Assembly: GCA_022560715.1 (NCBI GenBank)
Contig: JADFSQ010000034.1
Span: 1 to 9,851 of the forward strand
DNA length: 9,851 nucleotides
Source of the DNA: Bacteroidota bacterium
Lineage (GTDB): Bacteria; Bacteroidota; Bacteroidia; Flavobacteriales; Flavobacteriaceae
Direction of reading: 5' to 3'
Shown here piece by piece: positions 6,179 to 9,851 of this stretch. Each line of letters begins with the position of its first letter. The first letter of the stretch is position 1. The position numbers and the translations under genes are program-made. The notes under the pieces are model-generated. The model was given only the letters and a program-made list of their open reading frames with translations. It did no database searches and was not told the DNA's origin.

Positions 6179-7033
6179 TTAGTTAAAAATTTCAAATTGT
6201 TTGTTTTTCATGGCATCTTTTGTGATGTCCTTTTCTAATTGCTTAATAAACTCCAACTTACGCTTATTAATAACGATTTGTTTAATAGTTGGCATTACAT
6301 ATTCTAAAGGTGCTGTATCATTTCTGAATAGCACATCATTAATTTGCATCAAATATAATCCTAATGAGTCTTTGAGTTGTACAAAATTAGATTTTTTTAA
6401 CAGTTCTTTTCTGTTATCATTATTAATAACAGGAATTTTTGTAACAACTTGATCCAATCGTACCCAAATAGAGTCGTTTAAGGAGTAAGACTTAAACTGT
6501 ATTGATATAGAATCTAAAATGGTTTTATCTTCCTGATTGAATCTTTTAAAACGTTCTTCAATGTCTTTTAAATTGATACTATTATCACTTATGTTAATAT
6601 ATCGAAACTTGATAAGTTCTTCATTTAATTTGAAGGTTTCAATATTTCTATTATAAACATCAAGAGCCTCTTCTTTAGTCACTATCGTATCAATACTACG
6701 CTTTACAAGAGCTTCTAAATAGGCTTTGATAAAAAGATCGTTTTTGTATTGTTTTACCAATCTCTTAAACTCTGTTTGTTTTTCTTCAGATAAATTTATT
6801 TGAGCTCCATTGATGAGAAGCTGTTGGGTTGCCCACTTATTTATAAAATTGTTTACACGTAATGTGCTATCTTCCTTTGTTATTCCATCATAAATTAAGC
6901 CTTTAATATCTTCTTCGTACAAATAAGTATCATTTACTCTTGCAATAGGATTTCCGTTTTCAGTTTTTTTGAAAAAATCACATGACGAAACAAGTATAAC
7001 CAACCATATTAATATGTAGTGGATTGACTTCAA
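6179..7033 (-). CDS. Degenerate parvulin-type lipoprotein (periplasmic chaperone)
   Basis: The 284-residue protein has a lipoprotein signal ending in LVSSC (lipidated Cys18), so it is membrane-anchored in the periplasm. Residues ~28-120 (ARVNDTYLYEEDIKGL onward) look like the SurA/PpiC N-terminal helical chaperone region, including the start pattern of a short strand followed by an acidic helix. Residues ~140-240 align in outline with a parvulin domain (FRYINIS at its first strand, LGLYLMQINDV at its last), but both expected histidines are absent, so isomerase activity is unlikely. The ATG overlaps the stop of the 648-aa PPIase by 4 bases (ATGA), indicating translational coupling. The position between two clear foldases supports a shared role in outer-membrane protein biogenesis. 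Family assignment is moderate; lipoprotein and operon membership are firm. Confidence 0.8.
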   Translation of the reverse strand: MKSIHYILIWLVILVSSCDFFKKTENGNPIARVNDTYLYEEDIKGLIYDGITKEDSTLRVNNFINKWATQQLLINGAQINLSEEKQTEFKRLVKQYKNDLFIKAYLEALVKRSIDTIVTKEEALDVYNRNIETFKLNEELIKFRYINISDNSINLKDIEERFKRFNQEDKTILDSISIQFKSYSLNDSIWVRLDQVVTKIPVINNDNRKELLKKSNFVQLKDSLGLYLMQINDVLFRNDTAPLEYVMPTIKQIVINKRKLEFIKQLEKDITKDAMKNKQFEIFN

Positions 7034-8976
7034 TTATTTTTTATTTGAGATTTTACTTTTGTTAAAACGTCTTTATTTACAACAACTTTGTAGGTGTCTT
7101 TTAATTTCTTTAACCAAGTTGTTTCTACCTCATCCTGAAAATCAATAATTACTTTTCCTTTCGATTCTTCCAAGGTTTTTTCTGTTTCTGGTAAAATATG
7201 TTTCACATTAATAACATGGTATGCATTGTTGTAAAAATAAACTTTAGAAACGCCTTCTTTAAAGTGAAAACCGTTAGGAAAAGCCTGATGTTCAACATTC
7301 ATGATATCACTTGTAAAAATAACATTTTGTGAATCATTTTGGTTTAACTGTGTTTTTATGTCTTCTAAATCATCGCCGTTTTTAAGCATCTTTTTTACAG
7401 TATTGATATCTTTTTCTTTAGCAGAAGTCGCAACAACTGCATCAATACGTTCCTGCCACATATAATTGGCTTTATGGGCTTTAAAATACGTTTGAAGCCC
7501 AACCGTATCGAGTTTTACAGCATTCCATATTTTCGCTTCCATAAGGTCAAACAACAATAAGCCTTCTCTGTATTCTTCTAAAATCTCGGCAAACTCAGTG
7601 TTTTCAAATTCTAAATTTTCTTCATGATATGCTAATAATTTAGTATTAAGAAAACTATTGTATTGTTCTTCTAAAACATCTACAATAGGCTTTTTTGCAA
7701 TGCCTTTTTGTTGCGATTTATATAAAAAATCAGCAAAATCCTTATAAGTATATTGTTTATTTCCAATCTTTAAGAAATTCTTGTTTGTATCTAAACCGGA
7801 AGGTATTGTCCAGCTTCTTTTAAAAAATTCATCGTTTATAATCGATTCAAAATAAGCAAGCTCATGATTCGTTTTTTGAATATTATAGTTCCTTTTTAAA
7901 GTATTAATTAACGAAGTATTTATGAGTTTAGAACGCTTGTCTCGCCTTACTTTTGCCCTTAAGTCAAACTTCATGTCTTCAAAAGATGCAAGTGGTTTTT
8001 TACCATACAGTTTTACAATATGCCAACCAAAATCGGTTTTAAAGGGCTTAGATATCTCTTCAATTTCGGTTAAGCTGAACGCTAAATCTTCAAACTCTAT
8101 CGATCGTAATTGTCCGCTTTTAAAAGGCGACAATTTACCTCCATTTCTTGCAGAATTTTTATCGTCTGAAAATTGTTTGGCTAGAGATTCAAATTCCTCT
8201 CCTTGTTCTATGAGTTTGTATATTTCCTGAATTCTAATTTCTGGCTTAATTAAAGAATCCTTTTGATTTTTAGAAATCATAATGTGCCCAACAGTAACTT
8301 CACCTCTGGATTTTCGTTTATCAAAAACTTTCACAACATGATATCCAAAAGATGTTCTAAAAGGCATAGATACTTCACCAATTGCTGTGTTATACGCAAT
8401 ATTTTCGAAAGCATAAACCATTTTAAATCCAGAAAAATAACCTAAATCTTCAGCAATAATTGTAGTGCCATTATGAACTTCTTTTTTGAGACTTTCAAAA
8501 TCTTCGTTCAACAAACGTTCTCTCAATTCTAAAATTGTTGTATAAACATTAACTGTATCTTTTTCGTTTTCAGGAATTTTTACCAAAATATGACTCGCTT
8601 TTACATCGTAAGAAATTCGTTCATAAGCCTCTTTAACCAATTTATCTGTGACTTTATGGTCGGTAAGATAATTTTTTGCCAGCTGTTTTTTATAGCTCTC
8701 GAATTCTTTAATATATTTAGGGTTCTTATCGTATTCTAATGCTCTTGCCTCAATAAGTTTGAGTTTGAAATTTATAAATAACTTAAGATATTCATCGACA
8801 TCTTTTTGAGATTCGTCTAAAACCAAGTCTAAATTTTTGTTATACACTCTTAAAAACTCTGAAGCCAATACAGGCGTGTTTTCAACAGTAAATAATATAT
8901 CGTCTTTTTTTATTTGCGCATTCGAAACTGTTATTACAAACAGAAAAATACAAATGCTTCGTAAATAAAATTTCAT
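7030..8976 (-). CDS. Periplasmic peptidyl-prolyl isomerase with two PpiC (parvulin) domains
   Basis: This 648-residue secreted foldase is the first gene of the operon. A signal peptide (MKFYLRSICIFLFVITVSNA, cut before Gln21) is followed by an N-terminal chaperone region (~25-120). Parvulin domain 1 (~126-218) has His129 in KASHILVK and His213 in FGYHVVKV. Parvulin domain 2 (~227-326) has His231 in VGHIMIS and His319 in FGWHIVKL, with the NGGKLSPF loop. Both domains thus retain the paired histidines of active parvulins. The C-terminal half (~330-648) is a long helical region and, at ~505-612, a third weakly parvulin-like segment (WQERIDAVVA to AYHVINVKHI). The ATG at 8976 has no clear Shine-Dalgarno, normal for Bacteroidota. 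Loose relatives are called PrsA, PpiD or SurA; the family assignment is firm, a single symbol is not. Confidence 0.93.
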   Translation of the reverse strand: MKFYLRSICIFLFVITVSNAQIKKDDILFTVENTPVLASEFLRVYNKNLDLVLDESQKDVDEYLKLFINFKLKLIEARALEYDKNPKYIKEFESYKKQLAKNYLTDHKVTDKLVKEAYERISYDVKASHILVKIPENEKDTVNVYTTILELRERLLNEDFESLKKEVHNGTTIIAEDLGYFSGFKMVYAFENIAYNTAIGEVSMPFRTSFGYHVVKVFDKRKSRGEVTVGHIMISKNQKDSLIKPEIRIQEIYKLIEQGEEFESLAKQFSDDKNSARNGGKLSPFKSGQLRSIEFEDLAFSLTEIEEISKPFKTDFGWHIVKLYGKKPLASFEDMKFDLRAKVRRDKRSKLINTSLINTLKRNYNIQKTNHELAYFESIINDEFFKRSWTIPSGLDTNKNFLKIGNKQYTYKDFADFLYKSQQKGIAKKPIVDVLEEQYNSFLNTKLLAYHEENLEFENTEFAEILEEYREGLLLFDLMEAKIWNAVKLDTVGLQTYFKAHKANYMWQERIDAVVATSAKEKDINTVKKMLKNGDDLEDIKTQLNQNDSQNVIFTSDIMNVEHQAFPNGFHFKEGVSKVYFYNNAYHVINVKHILPETEKTLEESKGKVIIDFQDEVETTWLKKLKDTYKVVVNKDVLTKVKSQIKNN

Positions 8977-9003
8977 AGAAAATTATGCCTTTAATAATTC
9001 GAG

Positions 9004-9011
9004 CAAAAATA
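9004..9011 (-). promoter_or_regulatory. Candidate Bacteroidota -7 promoter element of foldase operon
   Basis: Read on the minus strand, TATTTTTG matches the Bacteroidota -7 consensus TAnnTTTG and ends 27 bases before the ATG at 8976. I could not find a good TTTG at -33, about 19 bases further upstream, so the call is tentative. Confidence 0.35.
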
Positions 9012-9077
9012 ATAATATTAAACTATAAACATGAATTTGGTGTAAGGAATCATACGTTTTGCTTTTAAAAATCATAA

Positions 9078-9160
9078 CTACAAGGAATTCCCGCAAGGTT
9101 TTAACTTGTCCACCGAAGATTTATCGAAGGAGGAAAACCTTGTAGGTATAAACCTTGCAG
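9078..9160. repeat. Intergenic inverted-repeat cluster (CAAGGTTT / AAACCTTG)
   Basis: CTACAAGG (9078-9085) is complementary to CCTTGTAG (9138-9145). CAAGGTTTT (9094-9102) is complementary to AAAACCTTG (9134-9142), and GCAAGGTTT (9093-9101) to AAACCTTGC (9150-9158). The arms overlap, so alternative folds are possible, with CGAAG repeated in the loop. Such CAAGGTTT dyads resemble dispersed intergenic repeats of flavobacterial genomes (from memory, not checked). Elsewhere in the 459-base spacer 8977-9435 I see only AT-rich sequence and no gene. Confidence 0.5.
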
Positions 9161-9435
9161 GATAAACGTGCTTTTTAAAGTTATTGCAAAAAACAAAAAT
9201 ATATATACTTTATTATCATTAATTACATTTTATTTTATATCGAACTCACGTTAAATACAAGTTGTATTAGCAAACGATTATTAACTATAAATAGTGTATT
9301 TCTTAAATTGTAGAATACTTTCTTTTTAAGTTGAGAATTAAAAAGTTTTCAACACGAAAACGTTGTAGTAAGCCTAAAACATAGCTTTATATATTTAAAA
9401 TGTTACTTTTAACATTGAACATTAAATTTAAACTT

Positions 9436-9851
9436 ATGAAAACAAAATTACTTTTTACTTTTTTATTATTATTTTCACTACAATATAATTACAGCCCAAA
9501 ACATAGGTTTTTTAGGCGCTTTTGGTAATTGGGGAAGTGATGTAGACATGACGACAACCGACAATACAAATTTTACAAAAACTGATTATTATATTCATGC
9601 AGGTGGTTTAAAATTTAGACAAGATGATGCTTGGACAAATAGTTGGGGAGGAGATACTTTCCCTTCAGGAACTACAACAGGAAATGATATACCTGTAACT
9701 TCAAATTTTTATAATATTGCATTTAACATTACAACAGGAGATTACACCTTTACACCTGTTGGACCATCAAATCAGAATATTAGTATTATTGGAAATGGAT
9801 ATATTGATTGGAATACAGATTTGGCTCTAATAACTACTGACAATATAATTT
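9436..9851 (+). pseudogene. SusE/SusF-like secreted protein, frameshifted and 3'-truncated
   Basis: ATG at 9436 starts a clear signal peptide (MKTKLLFTFLLLFSLQYN) that in its own frame stops at 9526-9528. The rest is in the +1 frame: from 9494 AQNIGFLGAFGNWGSD is read and stays open to the window end. Dropping one T of the TT at 9489-9490 would give SLQYNTAQNIGFLG, a typical flavobacterial signal cleavage site. So this is one gene with a 1-base insertion, either real or a sequencing error. The mature part resembles SusE/SusF-type carbohydrate-binding or outer-membrane modules: GNWGSDVDM, then LKFRQDDAWTNSWGG, then FNITTGDYTFTPV. A second module starts at ISIIGNGYIDWNTD. Proteins of this kind in Flavobacteriia often carry type IX secretion tails, which would lie beyond the window. 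It is divergent from the foldase operon. Confidence 0.7.

Noticed and set aside
3814..8976. Natural transfer of a foldase operon into an archaeon
   Set aside because: Nothing at the join suggests integration, promoter and protein features on the right are purely flavobacterial, and the adjoining gene is cut at its start. Assembly chimera is simpler.
9473..9500. Programmed ribosomal frameshift
   Set aside because: No slippery heptamer, stimulatory structure or known precedent for this family is visible at the site.
9436..9528. Separate 30-residue peptide gene
   Set aside because: It is the signal peptide of the following frame, split from it by a single base; no independent function is needed.

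Overview
The window appears to join two unrelated genomes. About 1-3760 reads as archaeal. It has a two-repeat TATA-binding protein gene, an archaeal-type 5S rRNA, TATA-box promoters, T-tract terminators, and exported or membrane proteins of no recognised family. The very low GC, compact layout, orphan 5S and small exported proteins suggest a DPANN-like archaeon (inference). About 3765-9851 reads as Bacteroidota, most likely Flavobacteriaceae. It has a MoxR-type AAA+ ATPase, three consecutive periplasmic parvulin/SurA-type foldase genes, a possible TAnnTTTG promoter element, and a SusE/SusF-like secreted protein.

Archaeal part: a 5'-truncated polytopic membrane protein (3-578) is followed by a 270-base gap ending in a cluster of TATA-like boxes and a strong Shine-Dalgarno. 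Next come tbp (849-1472), the 5S rRNA (1528-1644) with its own TATA box, and a probably leaderless lipoprotein with an alpha/beta-hydrolase signature (1746-2831). A minus-strand membrane protein converges on the lipoprotein (2931-3761). The 100 bases between these convergent genes carry copies of a TTTTTGATCAAAC-type hairpin repeat that also follows the 5S gene.

Flavobacterial part: one minus-strand operon, read from 8976 down to 3814, encodes a 648-aa double-parvulin PPIase, a 284-aa lipoprotein that looks like a degenerate PPIase, a SurA-like PPIase and MoxR. The genes overlap by 4 bases or are separated by 1-3 bases. The exported products probably handle outer-membrane protein folding, while MoxR is cytoplasmic. 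Divergent from the operon, after a 459-base spacer with inverted repeats, is the start of a SusE/F-like gene (9436 to the window end) broken by an apparent 1-base frameshift just after its signal peptide.

The two parts meet at about 3745-3765. There the open frame of the archaeal membrane protein runs back into its signal peptide and hits a stop without a start codon, and the region that should follow moxR is missing. An assembly or scaffolding chimera is the simplest reading. I saw no convincing new defence, mobile or RNA system. The most interesting biological signals are on the archaeal side: palindromic TATA elements around tbp and 5S, a basic TBP tail, and the repeated hairpins.
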